From: Perkinsus chesapeaki
Taxonomy: Eukaryota > Perkinsozoa > Perkinsida > Perkinsidae
Direction of reading: 5' to 3'
Assembly: GCA_013115145.1 (NCBI GenBank)
Contig: JAAPAO010000278.1
Location: 1 to 43,806 of the forward strand
Length of the DNA: 43,806 bases
Shown here: positions 1-11,000 of the stretch, in pieces
How positions within the stretch are numbered: position 1 is the stretch's first letter
Layout of the letters: each line of letters opens with the position of its first letter
Position numbers and translations under genes: made by a program
The notes under the pieces: model-generated
Databases searched by the model: none
The model's input: only the letters and a program-made list of their open reading frames with translations
Told to the model about the DNA's origin: nothing

Positions 1-130
1 CCCCCCCCCCCCCCCGGGGGGGGGGGGGCCCGTTTCCCCTCCCCCTCTTTTTTTTTTCCCGGGGGGGGGGTTTTTTTTTTTTTAAAAAAAAAAAAAAAAA
101 CCCCCCCCCGCCGTTTTCGGGTTTTCGGGT
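1..130. other. Homopolymer run at sequence end (probable artefact)
   Basis: The first 110 bases are almost only long single-base runs: C15, G14, T10, G10, T13, A18, C9. Two copies of a TTTTCGGG-like octamer follow. Normal sequence starts near base 130. This looks like miscalled or collapsed sequence at a contig end, possibly degraded telomere signal. No biological feature is claimed. Confidence 0.75.
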
Positions 131-1350
131 TTGGCAAATAAGGGGCCACATCTACGTACCACATCCACGAAAAGGGACATCAATCATGACCACGGTCATT
201 ATCCTGATTCATTTGAACTCTGGCCAAATGTGGACGCGTTACAAGCAGTGCTGCCCAGTTAGCTCGAGCCAGGCTACTATCAATCCTGCTCGTGTTCCTG
301 TTGAGAGCGAACAGTGACGCAGCGGCAGGGAAAATGCGTGAAGCAAAGGGAGTGCGAATGATTGGAGTGGCATCGCACGGACCGCACTTGCAAGATAATT
401 GTGTACTGCACAAAATGTAATTATTCCATTTGTGTACAAGATATCACGAAATAAGCACTTATTATCACTTATTCACAGACTAGCGGCGTAGTCCCGTGAG
501 GCACCGCTATGCCCTGTTGATTTTGCCCATCCCTCAACCGCCCTAGGACGATGGCATCGTCAGACATCTCCCTACCTACCATCGTAACGATGGTTAATGT
601 CTCTACACAACTAATCCCAATGCCTGCCATCGTGAGACATGAGAAGCACCTATTCCTCTTGTGCTGTAGATCCAGCAGATTGGGGTGATGTGCTTTCCCC
701 CTTCCCACACTCCCGTACCAAGGGTTTTTTTAGTGAATGGAGCCGTCATCAAGAGCAATTACTTATCTCTGGCTCCCAACGCTGTTCCCGACGTTTCCGA
801 CTCGGAGTCGTGGCTGGTTCAGAGACTTTCAACATATAACCAACCACAACGAAAACCGAATATACCTCCGCTAACAATGCGTTGATAAGTATCAATATTT
901 CCGGCAGCTGCATCAATCGGCTTCGCTTTTCCCAGTCCTGTTACAGTCGTTGCTTTTGCGTTGCATGAAGCCAGTGAATATATCCGCCCATTCTGCGGCT
1001 GTTATCTCGTGCAGTGTCTGTCCATGTTTGTCTCAAGCGCTCACTCCCTCGTATGCTTGGTGAGACAGTCAGCCATTCCTTAGAGTTGAAACTACTTATC
1101 GAAACACTGCGTAGGTCGAGTATTGTACTCCGAAATGGTGTGCAAGTCACCGAAGGTCATCATCCAACTTGGATGATCCAAGTGCAATACAAAGATATAT
1201 AATTCGTGCTTTATCTGTCTGATCGTCTCGTGGTTGTCATGAATTTCCGAATGTAACTTCGAGTTACTAACTTGGAACTCAAGATATTAAACGAGCAATT
1301 ACATATTTGTGAAATGATGTGAATCAGTCGGTAGACACGACGCTCTAGTG
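131..1350. other. No gene recognised
   Basis: Open frames here are short (under 80 codons), overlap on opposite strands and match no family. No tRNA, repeat or splice-linked chain of frames was found. The stretch may be the 3' flank of the gene at 1359-1697 or may hold undetected exons. Confidence 0.4.
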
Positions 1351-1358
1351 GGTTCCCA

Positions 1359-1697
1359 TTAATCCTGTCCGGCAATGGAGCACGTGCTGTTCCCCTCACA
1401 GATGGTCTTGATCCCGCCTAGCCGTTGCGCAGCTTCCTTCAAGAACTTCTCCAGGGTCGCAGTGTCGACTGTTTCGCTAGAGGTCTCGACGACTTGGATT
1501 TTGACTGCTTTTAGTGTCTCGACTTTGGCGTTGGCTAAGAATTCAGGTACCGTTCGGCACTCCTCGGGGAGATCTTCAGTAGAGACCCCGGCCTCCCGCA
1601 AGATCGCTGGAAGGTCACGAACATCAACCATGCTAGAGTCGCACTCCTTCTCAATGCTCACAAGGCTTTTCTCATCCGCTAGGTTATGCATCGACAT
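1359..1697 (-). CDS. Small acidic hypothetical protein
   Basis: An uninterrupted frame of 112 codons starts at an ATG (1697) with a second in-frame ATG two codons later (MSMHNLADEK). The protein is Glu/Val-rich, contains four cysteines, and ends CSIAGQD. No family is recognised. The spacing of cysteines around a helical middle (EKFLKEAAQRLG) would suit a small disulfide-bonded protein, but no signal peptide is visible, so a short upstream exon may be missing. Only 71 bp separate its ATG from the stop of the phosphonoacetate hydrolase gene upstream on the same strand, typical of the compact spacing here. The opposite strand is also open over this stretch (1375-1716), but that frame has no protein-like composition and was not chosen. 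Confidence 0.45.
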   Translation of the reverse strand: MSMHNLADEKSLVSIEKECDSSMVDVRDLPAILREAGVSTEDLPEECRTVPEFLANAKVETLKAVKIQVVETSSETVDTATLEKFLKEAAQRLGGIKTICEGNSTCSIAGQD

Positions 1698-1768
1698 AAG
1701 AAAGGAAAGCTACTGAGACTGGGGCTACAGTCACGACATATAACGCAAAATAGGCTTGTCGAAGGCTT

Positions 1769-3712
1769 TCACGCACTTTCTTGCATTGCATCACTAAGTA
1801 AAATTCTAAAAAGGTCGAAGTTCCGTGCCTGGCCAGAGTCCGAACCGGCAGCATGCTCCAAGGCAATTGGTCGGTTGAAGATGAGTGGCACCGTTTGCTC
1901 ACAACTGGACCCATGAGACCGCAGCCTGGGCACCTGGGAAACAGCCGCCTCGCGCTGGGCGATCCATATGGCGTACTTGGGAAAGGTCGTGATAATCCGG
2001 CGTCTTCCCAAATACAGTTCGATGACCACCGTCCAAGACTAGATCACCCAAGCGGTCAGCAGGCAGTTCGAAAGCAAGTGCTGCTTCATCACGGCGCCGG
2101 ACCTGAAGAGATCAATAGGAACAAGTGAGAGAGTGCAGCAAGGCTTTGCTTAACGTCAATAGACCTTTGACTTTGACATTAAAGGATAAATGTAAAGCAA
2201 GATACCCTTGATATTTCTTAGTCAAGTCAAATGCAGATAGATCAACCCACCTTGAACGGAGCTTCTTCGGACTTGGCCAAATCTTCAAGCACGGCCGTTC
2301 CACTGTCAAGAGACTCGGGTGGTAGATATACAACGGCATACCCTCCCAGTGCACCATGGTGACGGACCTGTCACAAAGAGAATGATAAGGATGGGTATCG
2401 ATAGGGACCCTTACATAGGGGTCTGTTATTGGCAAGATGCATCTTCCTCCTGCCACCCCGTGAGCAGCTAGCTCAGCTTCGATGTACACAACGTTTGGCT
2501 CGAGGCCTGTCGCAGAATCAGTCTGAATAGCATAGGGCATTAGATTGAGGAAGGGAAACAGTGACAGGAACGACCGAGTTAACCGTATTATGGTGAAAGC
2601 CCCTCTGGTAAGCTGACCAGCAAGAACCATTTCGGCTCGTCTAGACTTCAATCCTTTCCCATGTCCCAGGCCGAGGGTCACTTCAAACGACCTACCTTGT
2701 CATTCATACCATGATCAGCTGTTATACCAACAACAACGCCACGGTCATGTAGAGGTCCGAGCCTTTTATCGAGCTCCTTGTAAAAGATGACTGCCTCGTA
2801 GTCGTCTGGTGCATGCTTGTGTTGTACCTTTAAAAAGGGTATATTCTCTAGGCACTGAAATGAAGTGGTCACATAGTCGGTGGTTGAGAAGTACGCCAAG
2901 ACGCGCTTATCAGGCCTCGTGCGTCGCACTAGTTCCAGAAGGCTAATGCCCAGATCGAGCATAAACAGGGACGATTCGGCGGAGTATACACTCGGCACTT
3001 TCTGCCATGAAGTTGTCAGATCTTGAAATGAGGAAATCTCCCCATATGAGAATCTGATTAGGATTAGAGTAGACCAGTAGTCAACAGACGGCATCACTTT
3101 TCCAATGCTGCACACACTGTAGCATCGGCGGCTCGCTCTGCTGAGAGGCCAATCCACCGGTCACCGTTGTCACCAGGTAGACCCGCCGTGAGCATGCTTA
3201 GTAGCTAACAACTTTAGCTGCAATAAATATAACAGGGGCCGCCGCGGCCGTACTTTGTCCTTCACTGTAAGTATCACTGCAACCGTGTCTGGGGCGTTGA
3301 GGAACTCAGAAAATATCGTTGGGCATCGGAGAAGACTGGGTGAAGTCATCATAACCTGGAAAGTATCGTGCGCCAGTTACGAGGGATCCGGTGACCTCTT
3401 CGCCCTTATCAACATCAAAGTAGTAGTTGCCGGCAATGCCGTGGAGAGCTGGAGGAACGCCAGTGATGATGGACATGTTGTTAGGGTTCGTCAGCGTTGG
3501 CATCGCAGAGCGTGCCTCGCCCATGTGACCTTTAGACCTGGCATCTAGCTCTACACGGGAGCTTGTCAGGCTACTCACTCTGTAAGCATCTTTCGATAGA
3601 GATTGGGCATGTGAAACTTAGCATGTTTGAGGTATTCAGGACCACACCCATCAATACATATACCAGCTACGTGTTGACCTGCCTTCGGTAGCTGGTAGAG
3701 GTTGCCATTTAC
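1769..3712 (-). CDS. Phosphonoacetate hydrolase (PhnA-like), multi-exon
   Basis: Joined exons follow the family from end to end: VNGNLYQLP and ICIDGCGPEYLKH near the start, MPTLTNPNNMSIITG with the nucleophilic Thr, HGIAGNYYFD, TIFSEF...VKDK, KVPSVYSAES, STTDY-VQHKHAP, GITADHGMNDK (metal ligands), NVVYIEAEL, ILPITDPY, VRHHGALGG, ELPADRLGDLV, LRSHGSSCEQTVPLIFNRP, RNFDLF. Members of this alkaline-phosphatase superfamily cleave phosphonoacetate to acetate and phosphate using two metal ions. Likely exons: 3712-3579, 3537-3396, 3355-3254, 3217-3174, about 3112-2873, 2827-2696, 2522-2415, 2367-2251, 2102-1977, 1933-1769. Several introns are only 36-45 nt. The junction near 3060-3170 is unresolved, and the initiating ATG lies in an unidentified exon upstream of 3712. 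All catalytic motifs are intact. The family is mainly bacterial, so acquisition by transfer followed by intron gain is plausible but inferred. Confidence 0.9.
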
Positions 3713-4140
3713 CTAATTCGATCAATGCCTAATTGATTAATTTCACCTACGGAAAGTAAGACCAGCTAAACTTCCCTAAGCACTACTATATGAACCGATG
3801 GACGGCCTGGACGAAAGCTGTGTGGTCAACAGAGTGTCGGGCAGGCAGGCTTACGACTTCGCGATCATCGATTTGGCATCACCTCGAAAGTTCGTGCCGT
3901 TGTCAGGCAACGCCTGGCGATTGTTGCCTGGTGCAGCAGCATAGGAGGCAGGAGGGAGTAGCCACACTGTCGTGATATTAACATGAGACCAAACTTCCGC
4001 TGATGGGCAATGTTGATGTGGATGAGCTTAGAATTATCCTTGGCACCGTCCCACAAGGAAAACGCAAATTGGAAAAGTAGTCGATGAGAAAAAGCAAGCG
4101 TCATCCACTTTCTAAGTTATATAGGAACCTTCTTGTTCAA

Positions 4141-5165
4141 CTATCTATAGTTCTGCGGTGGCGATAAGGAGCCCAATCCCCGATCAAGGGAAGGGAAGCA
4201 ATGTGGCCTCCACGCCGATTTCCTCACCTGTGACGGAGTAATGGTTAAGATTATAGGCAGAAGCAGCTTACCTAGTTTGGATAGATCTTGCTGGACGTGA
4301 TCGGTTGCTGCATCCTCACCCACGGGAATGGCTATGGTCAAAGTCGTATCGAAAACGTCATACCTGGTAGCCGGAAAGAACGGCTTGAACAGTTTAATGT
4401 TCAGATATCAGCTGCTGCCAGCCATCACACGACGCGCAGCATTAGTATTGCATTAGTCCAGAAGCTTACCCAATATGAGAGCCCGGCACAACTTCTGACT
4501 TAAGATCGAGTATGTTGATTTCTTTACGCTGTAGATACCTAAAGTAGTTTACTTATGAAAGGGTCCGCGAAACTCTTCAACGCCGTTAGCGTAAGGCAGG
4601 CCTACACACGTCGATCGATTGACATGAATATCACGAGTAGCGTAGAGCAGATGCCAGTCGATAAGCACTCCATTAGAAGTGAAAAGGGGGGCACACCTCA
4701 TCATCACAGGTTAAGCTGCCCGCACTAAGTCTCAAAACGGAACACAGAAGTAGGTTTGGCCTACTCGCAAAGGCGTCCAAGAATGTTATAGTCGTCCGGT
4801 CCACAAATCCTAAGTTGTCTGGTTATTGTAGGCGCTGAGAAACACCGTGCTCCTCACTAACACTCGGAGGCTCACCTCCAGCCTGTTGAGTGACAATCTC
4901 CCCAGCAGTCGGTTTGACGCCCACAAGATAACTGAAACGACCACGGTAAGTATGGTAGTGGCAGAAATTGAAATGGGAGCCGAAAGTGTTGAGATGGTCG
5001 TATTTAAAAAGCACATCGGCAGTAGAGGGTCTGATTTTACTCAGGAAAGGTACTGTTAAGTCTCTCCTTGAGCTCGTCCACTCGCTCAGATTGAAGATGT
5101 ACCTAACGTGAGATATTTTTGGCGAGTGCGTGATATTCGACGACGATAAAAAAGGCATATTGAGA
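4141..5165 (-). CDS. Unassigned multi-exon protein, possibly membrane-anchored
   Basis: Several minus-strand segments read as protein and join at plausible GT-AG sites: a helical piece with VDELKERLN (about 5090-5045), a hydrophobic stretch ATTILTVVVSVILWASN (about 4960-4910), LIDWHLLYATRDIHVN ending GVEEFRGPFHK (about 4685-4555), YLQRKEINILDLKSEVVPG (about 4535-4470), then YDVFDTTLTIAIPVGED running to DHVQQDLSKLG (4365-4275). The last part before 4141 is uncertain. No family is recognised. One transmembrane helix and an extracytoplasmic domain are possible. Order and frame between 4700 and 5050 are not secure, and more than one gene could be involved. Confidence 0.35.
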
Positions 5166-5170
5166 GACAA

Positions 5171-5242
5171 GCCGGTTTAGCTTAGTGGTAGAGCGTCAGT
5201 CTTGTAAACTGAAGGTCGGCGGTTCGATCCCGCCATCCGGCT
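5171..5242 (+). tRNA. trnT-TGT: tRNA-Thr (anticodon TGT)
   Basis: The 72-nt sequence folds as a complete cloverleaf. The acceptor stem begins GCCGGTT and ends ATCCGGC (one T-T mismatch at pair 6), the D arm is GCTT-loop-GAGC, the anticodon stem TCAGT/ACTGA encloses loop CTTGTAA, and the T arm is GGCGG TTCGATC CCGCC. Discriminator base T and no encoded CCA fit a eukaryotic gene. A T-rich tract is not obvious directly downstream. Confidence 0.95.
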
Positions 5243-5783
5243 AATTTGTCGTTCAGTAAGTTGTCAAAATACACGCTCACTAGCCAGTGGTCCCTGACGC
5301 ATAGCGTTACCTCTGCCATGACTGTGAAGTCCTGTCCTAAAATGGTCATGCGTGTACGGCCCAGGTTGCCCTCAACAGGGGTGATGCAGTTTTTGCACAA
5401 GTCATGGACTAAGCCAATTCTATTGGAACCTGACACATCGCTGAGCGCAGCTGTCTCTCTGGAAGGTCAGAGGAGAAAGCAACTCTCAGAACATGTTCTA
5501 TCGTACGACTTACTATCGCCTCACCTGAGACACATACAATGACTGAATCGAAGGGGTTGATGGTATCAGAAGTCATGCGTCTGACGCTTATCCCCCCGAA
5601 AAGGCTCTGGATGGGACGCACGGAGAAAAATCGACGACCAGTGATGAGTGACATGAGTAGATGGGATAAGCTACAGAGATGGAATATACGGCAAACACAA
5701 CGCTTATCGGAGAGAGTGGCTGTCGATACACCATCGGGACGAAATGCTATGCATATACGAAGTAACAGACATGAATCAATGAG

Positions 5784-7216
5784 TCAATTAATGGGGGTGT
5801 TCTCGTTACTAGACTTTATCGTAGGAGGACCAGTTGAAAGCCATCTCTTACGTATCTGCACCAGGGATGTCGTTTTGCCAACTCTACTTCTTACCCCATT
5901 CACCCATTCCCCTTCGTAGGTAATTCCCGAAGCCGTAGTGAAGGAGCCTCGCCCGTGCTGCTTTCCTCCAACCCATTGCCCTCGGTAAACTCGGCCATTC
6001 GGCCATTTGAACGTCCCAACTCCTGAGTTCATGAATATTCAAATAATGAAGGGTCCCTCACCTTGGCGAAGGTCATCTGCGTGCTCTCCTTCGTAGAGTC
6101 TACCGTCTGGCCAACTATACTTACCTTTGCCATGCATGCGATTGGCCTTCCAACTTCCTCGATATCTGATGGCACAGGCCCATTGTGCAGGAACTGCACT
6201 ACAAATGCGCGAAGATAGTTAAAGACAACACAGAGTTATGCAAAAGCCCAGTTCACAAGCCTCTGAGCATACGGAGATGAACACAAAGCATTCTTACTGT
6301 ACCATCCTTTTGCTCACATTCTCCCGTCTGGCCAACGGAATTCGCCCTGCCCTTCGACATCGTTCTTGTAGAACTCTCCCCAGTAACAGGAATCATCCTT
6401 CCAAGTAAAACAACCAATACCGTGCTTCTTTCCGTCAACGTAGCTGAGAAAAATCTAAATGACCCGATTCTGTGGGCCAAGAGAACTAAGCCTTCTTAGC
6501 TTAGTTGGTAGAGCACCCGCTTAGTAAGCGGGAGGTCGTCGGTTCGACTCCGGCAGAAGGCTTATGCTATTGCTCGCGTGTGCTGAAGTACCTTCCTGAA
6601 TACCGTGACCCATCTGCCCACTTCTCTTCACCATCGCCATGTTTCAGGTCTCTGATCCAGCTACCTCTGTATCTGACGGAAGCCTTCCTATAACATAATA
6701 TCTGCAGGCCAATGCCGAGTTCACAATAATCCATGAAGTGACCACGCGCAACCACGACCAAAACTTTCCTGTAAGCTCAGGGGAGGGGCCCCGATCATCG
6801 AATGACCGCTAGACCCTGAGCCTCACCTCACCTGCTACGTTTACACTTGTAAGTCCCTCGCCCGTTTGCCCTCCCACCAGCCCACTGGCCTTCATAATAA
6901 TCACCGTTCCTGAGCTTATGGGAGTCAAGTCACACTGGGAGGAGGATGCAGGTATTGGTGACTTACGGATATTGTAGTCGACCCCAACCATGTTCAACAC
7001 CATTATACACCTGCCCCTCGTAGCATGACCCATCAACATGTTTCAGTTTCCTGAACTCTACCCTGCCCAAGAGTGGATATCACACCAGAGGGGTCTATGG
7101 AGGATAGGAGCGGCCAAGCAGCTCACTGTAACTTGGACGTTTCCACCTCTTTAGGTGATTTGTGGGTGGTTGTACTCTCGTTCTCTGAAACAGCTGTGCA
7201 GATCTCCTACGAATCG
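5784..7216 (-). CDS. MORN-repeat protein
   Basis: Exons on the minus strand encode at least seven MORN repeats (consensus YxGxWxxGxxHGxG): CYEGQVYNGVEHGWGRL (about 7035-6985), YYEGQWAGGRANGRGTY (about 6910-6845), YRGSWIRDLKHGDGEEKW (about 6675-6615), KKHGIGCFTW with YWGEFYKNDVEGQGEF (6443-6335), YRGSWKANRMHGKG and RLYEGEHADDLRQG (about 6165-6065), then VGTFKWPNGRVYRGQW and GITYEGEWVNG (about 6025-5900). An upstream acidic exon ending EVETSKLQ lies near 7216-7130; the true start is not found. MORN proteins bind membranes or scaffold cytoskeletal and basal-body structures in alveolates. Good splice sites include 6065/6025 (phase 1) and the 148-nt intron 6444-6591, which contains a complete antisense tRNA gene. 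The final exon, after a possible 39-nt in-frame intron, ends at 5784. Confidence 0.85.
6490..6562 (+). tRNA. trnT-AGT: tRNA-Thr (anticodon AGT), inside MORN gene intron
   Basis: The cloverleaf has acceptor GCCTTCT/AGAAGGC (all seven pairs formed), D arm GCTT...GAGC, anticodon stem CCCGC/GCGGG with loop TTAGTAA, and a T arm GTCGG TTCGACT CCGGC. It is a different isoacceptor from the Thr tRNA 1.25 kb upstream. It lies on the strand opposite the MORN gene, wholly within that gene's 6444-6591 intron. Confidence 0.95.
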
Positions 7217-7427
7217 GAAACATGGACTCTTAGTGCTCAGCCTGCCATACCTCTGTAGAGGCTAATTGGTCATAGGAGCATGCTTCGACAGCGCAAGACA
7301 TCGCTGATCCCATCACAACCCCGAAACTACAACTTACGGACCAGGCAGGAAAACAAGGAGGCCAAAAACACCGCAGAAAACCATCTCAACTTTGGACGAG
7401 CCCAGAAAGAGCCTAGACAGATACAGA

Positions 7428-7500
7428 GGGGGACTAGCTCAAATGGTAGAGCGCTCGCTTAGCAAGCGAGAGGCACCGGGATCGATGCCCGGGTTCTCCA
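7428..7500 (+). tRNA. trnA-AGC: tRNA-Ala (anticodon AGC)
   Basis: The acceptor stem is GGGGGAC/GTTCTCC with two G-T pairs, D arm GCTC...GAGC, anticodon stem CTCGC/GCGAG with loop TTAGCAA, T arm CCGGG ATCGATG CCCGG and discriminator A. A TTTT tract starts immediately after the gene (7501), a normal RNA polymerase III terminator. Confidence 0.95.
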
Positions 7501-8030
7501 TTTTAAAAATACGTTTCTCCTCTTGAGGTCGCTTAGCCGGGACCTTTAAATATCCGCATCCAATCTCCGAGCTTGAGCGTTGCAAAAGCGTGAAAGCCCC
7601 ATGGTGATATACAACTTCTGGCTCCTTCGAAGACGCCTGAGTGGCTACGGGGTACCCGCAGACGTCTACAATCCTTCGCAGGAATTAAAGGAGTTCTAAC
7701 ACTAGCATGCGGTAACCAGCGGCAGCCGCTGAGCGGCTGTGACGCCGCATGAACCGATCAGCACGCCGACGTATTGAGCGCAAGGGTTTCACGAACAACA
7801 CAGTCTAGGATGAAAGTCTCATCACAACTTGTGAGTCACAAGTTGTGACTCACAAGGCCCAAGACTTCGAACTTTCCAACAAGCTTTTGACTACTAAACC
7901 CACGACGTGTATTAACTATGAGGAAAGAAGACTGAACACCGATGAAGTTAACCTCTCTGTACCACCTCTCATCGAGTTAATTCTAGTAACTAACACAAAC
8001 TGTATTAGATACGTTTAGGAAACAATCCAT
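7501..8030. other. Intergenic, contains one 29-bp palindrome
   Basis: No protein-like chain of frames is seen between tRNA-Ala and the end of the WD40-like gene. The only structured element is the palindrome at 7828-7856, listed separately. Confidence 0.5.
7828..7856. repeat. Perfect inverted repeat, 14-bp arms
   Basis: Arms CTTGTGAGTCACAA and TTGTGACTCACAAG are exact reverse complements separated by a single G. The core GTGAGTCAC/GTGACTCAC resembles a paired bZIP-type site (TGAGTCA), so either a hairpin or a dimeric protein-binding site is possible; neither is shown. Confidence 0.8.
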
Positions 8031-8032
8031 AA

Positions 8033-11000
8033 TCAGAGCACCCCGTTGGGCGTCCAGATGCCAACGACACCAGTGTCAGTTGAGTACGCCACCACTGAGT
8101 TCCCATTGGGGCCCTCAGTGACAGCTATCGACAGTACAGCAGTGTTCAAGTCTACACTAAACCTGAACCAATAACACTCTACGTCGCTCTCTGTGATAGG
8201 TGCTTCACCTCTGAATGCTGGCACCCGAAGCAACCTTGCTTTTCCATACCCTCGACGGAGGGGAGTCTGTGACCGGAGTCAAGCCGGGCCACCATCTAAA
8301 GAGACCACCCTACGCAGTAAACCCAGCAGCCTCGGCGACGGAGGTACCTCCTTTCAGACTTGCTCTGACGTTCCCCATTATGGTCCCTTGGAGGCGCGGT
8401 GGCCGCGGACTTCCCAGCGCTGCTGTCGGGGCTCCACGTCCATCGACACAGTTGACCGTCGACCCCTCCAGACACCATACACATAGCAGATGCAGCACCT
8501 GTAGTTGAGAAAGCTCTTCACAAGACTAAAACTCGAGCGCTACCGATAGGCATCTCACAACAGCAATTGGTGTTCACGCTGTGGGCCAACCTTGAGACCT
8601 GAAACCAGCCAGGTTATCGGATACAGGAAGAACTGCGGAGCCGGGAGTACCGTAGGCTGGGTAGCAGATGACTTCCCATTACGCCAGTCCCAAACATGCA
8701 GTCGACCCTCAGAGTCACCAGCACACAAGACGCCGCTCTCTGGGTAGGTGCTGAGACATGTGAGGGAGGTCGACAAGGAACCTGCAGCCCCAGCTGGCCT
8801 GATTAATGTTATTGAGATACTATACGGAGAGATATGCTTACAGGCTGAGAACGGAAGAGGCAGCGGCTGTTGGTGAGACCCTAAGGTCGAACAGTTGAAT
8901 GTGCCTGAGAGAAGTTGTGCACCGCGGACGGAGGGAAGGACTACCTCCCACTGGTGACGGCAAGTATGTTTTCCGCGTCCACAAATCTACACGAAGAGCT
9001 ACCGCTTAGCACAACACCTGGCCCTCCACCGGTGGATGTCGAGCTGCCGCTCACTGGTCTGCGATATACTGGACCACGCTGCATGACGTTTATATGAAAC
9101 CTAGGACAGGTGTTAAGCTATACTCGAGTCGGATGAAAGGTGACTGCAAGGTGAATGCGGGAAGAGTACAAGTAGAAGCATTGATTCGCATGAGATGTTA
9201 GCTTTATACAGCTTCCTTAACCCTATACTCTAAGTAAGGAGTGTAATTATAACTATGGTATTTGCTATAACGAAGGCCATGTTGCTTAGCACTAAAGCAG
9301 CAACACGGTTATGGATAGGACATGCCACTATACTGTCTCACTGCAACAGTGGTAGCAACGGCGATGAGCAATCTACTCGGTTAGAATCCTTCAACAACCA
9401 CAGGTCCCATCTCAGTTACACTTTCAGGCCGCCTCTAGCCGATATAGTAGCGATGATATGTCCAGCATTAGTAACATCGAAATCGAGCAATGAGTCTTCC
9501 TCGGACCCAGCAGGGGAGTACAACTCGTTCACAGAACGTGTGGAGGGATCCACAGTGAACATGCAGCCTGAGGTTAAGCATGCCCCCTCCGACTAACCTG
9601 CCGCCTTACCATCAATGGTCGCCAGTATAACGACACCCTTTTCAGTAGCAGCTAGACGCACTGGTCTGTTAGTGTCCGTCAGACCAAGCTCGGATGCGGT
9701 GCCACTACCAGGATGACCAGACTCAATCGACAACGCACCTGACCGAAAGCCAAGCAGCCAATCGGCATGCCAACCCTGGGCATCAGAGCTCACCCTCGTG
9801 GTGCTCCAGCCAGCTGAGCCCTCTATCTCCAGCACACAGCAGTTCTGGCCGACCGTCAGCCCCTTTGCACCATATCATCGACCGAACTGTATCCCCAAGG
9901 AAGGTGTATCCAGATTGCTGCTGTTCATGTCGTGCTGCTGCCTCTCCAGCTGTCAAGTACTCCGCGGCATCGATGTTAGAGGGTGTGCCATCCAAACCTG
10001 AGGACACTCACTTGACCTCCAGGCAGCAGCAGCATACAGTGTGACTAAGATTATACCAACCTCTGATGACGGGGAACGGTGTGCTGAATTTGCTGCTGGC
10101 CAGAGATGCCCGATTGTTGCGGCCTCCTGGTTGCCCGCTCACAGCCGAGGAAATGAAGACCATATCGCACCCTGCAAACTAGCTCCTCCTCCTCCCGCCT
10201 CAACCCGAAGCCGTTATTGATTCAACATTGTGGAAACGTTTTGCAGCAGTATTATGATGATTATGTTGTTGACAGCGGAGCGATGCAACTGTTTTTTCAC
10301 AATCCATATTCACTGCAAGTACACCGAGAGCTCCGAGAGAGCTCTGAGAGTCGCTGGAGATACCTGATCATCGGAAGCATTAAACGGTAAGACTGCGGCG
10401 GCAGCAGTCCTACTTGACGCATGACATCCTCGGGTACATTAGCCGACACAAACCTCTGCAACTCCATGACCCTGTCCCGAATAACGTCTCTAGAGGCAGC
10501 CTTCTGGGCATGCACCAACAGTGGCACCTGAGGAGGAGGATGTGATGATATTAATAAGGAGATGCCTTCCGACATAAGCGTTAAGGACCCTCCTGGCTAT
10601 AGAAGCCCTGGCTCCTCCGGTCCTCCTATCCCAGTTGGCCCCTAGGAGCTGATGCCTATCAAAGTGCGTAATAGCCTCCTCATATCGTCCACTAGCACAG
10701 AGGCGCTCAAACTGTAGAAGGGAGTATCTACAGCAGCAGCAGCAGCAGAAGATATACTATCCAAGGCACGGGGAAGCCCTACAGTCTCTTGGCTTCATCC
10801 CAGTCCCTCATGTCCAACCCCCATTTCCTAGGATTCGCATCATACACCTTCATAAGCATCTCAATAACAGCCAGCAAGGAGCTGGACGGATCACCTAGTT
10901 GCAGCACCAACATGCCACCTCTACACCACACGAGTGGGCCTACTGATCTCTTGGACGAGGGCCGGCGATGTCAAGCATCTCACCATTACTGTCACAACCT

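Noticed and set aside
1375-1716. Plus-strand frame opposite the small acidic protein
   Set aside because: The minus-strand reading has a better start, charge pattern and end; the plus frame is its complement.
8193-8508. Two plus-strand frames of 97 codons
   Set aside because: They overlap each other and are antisense to propeller-like exons.
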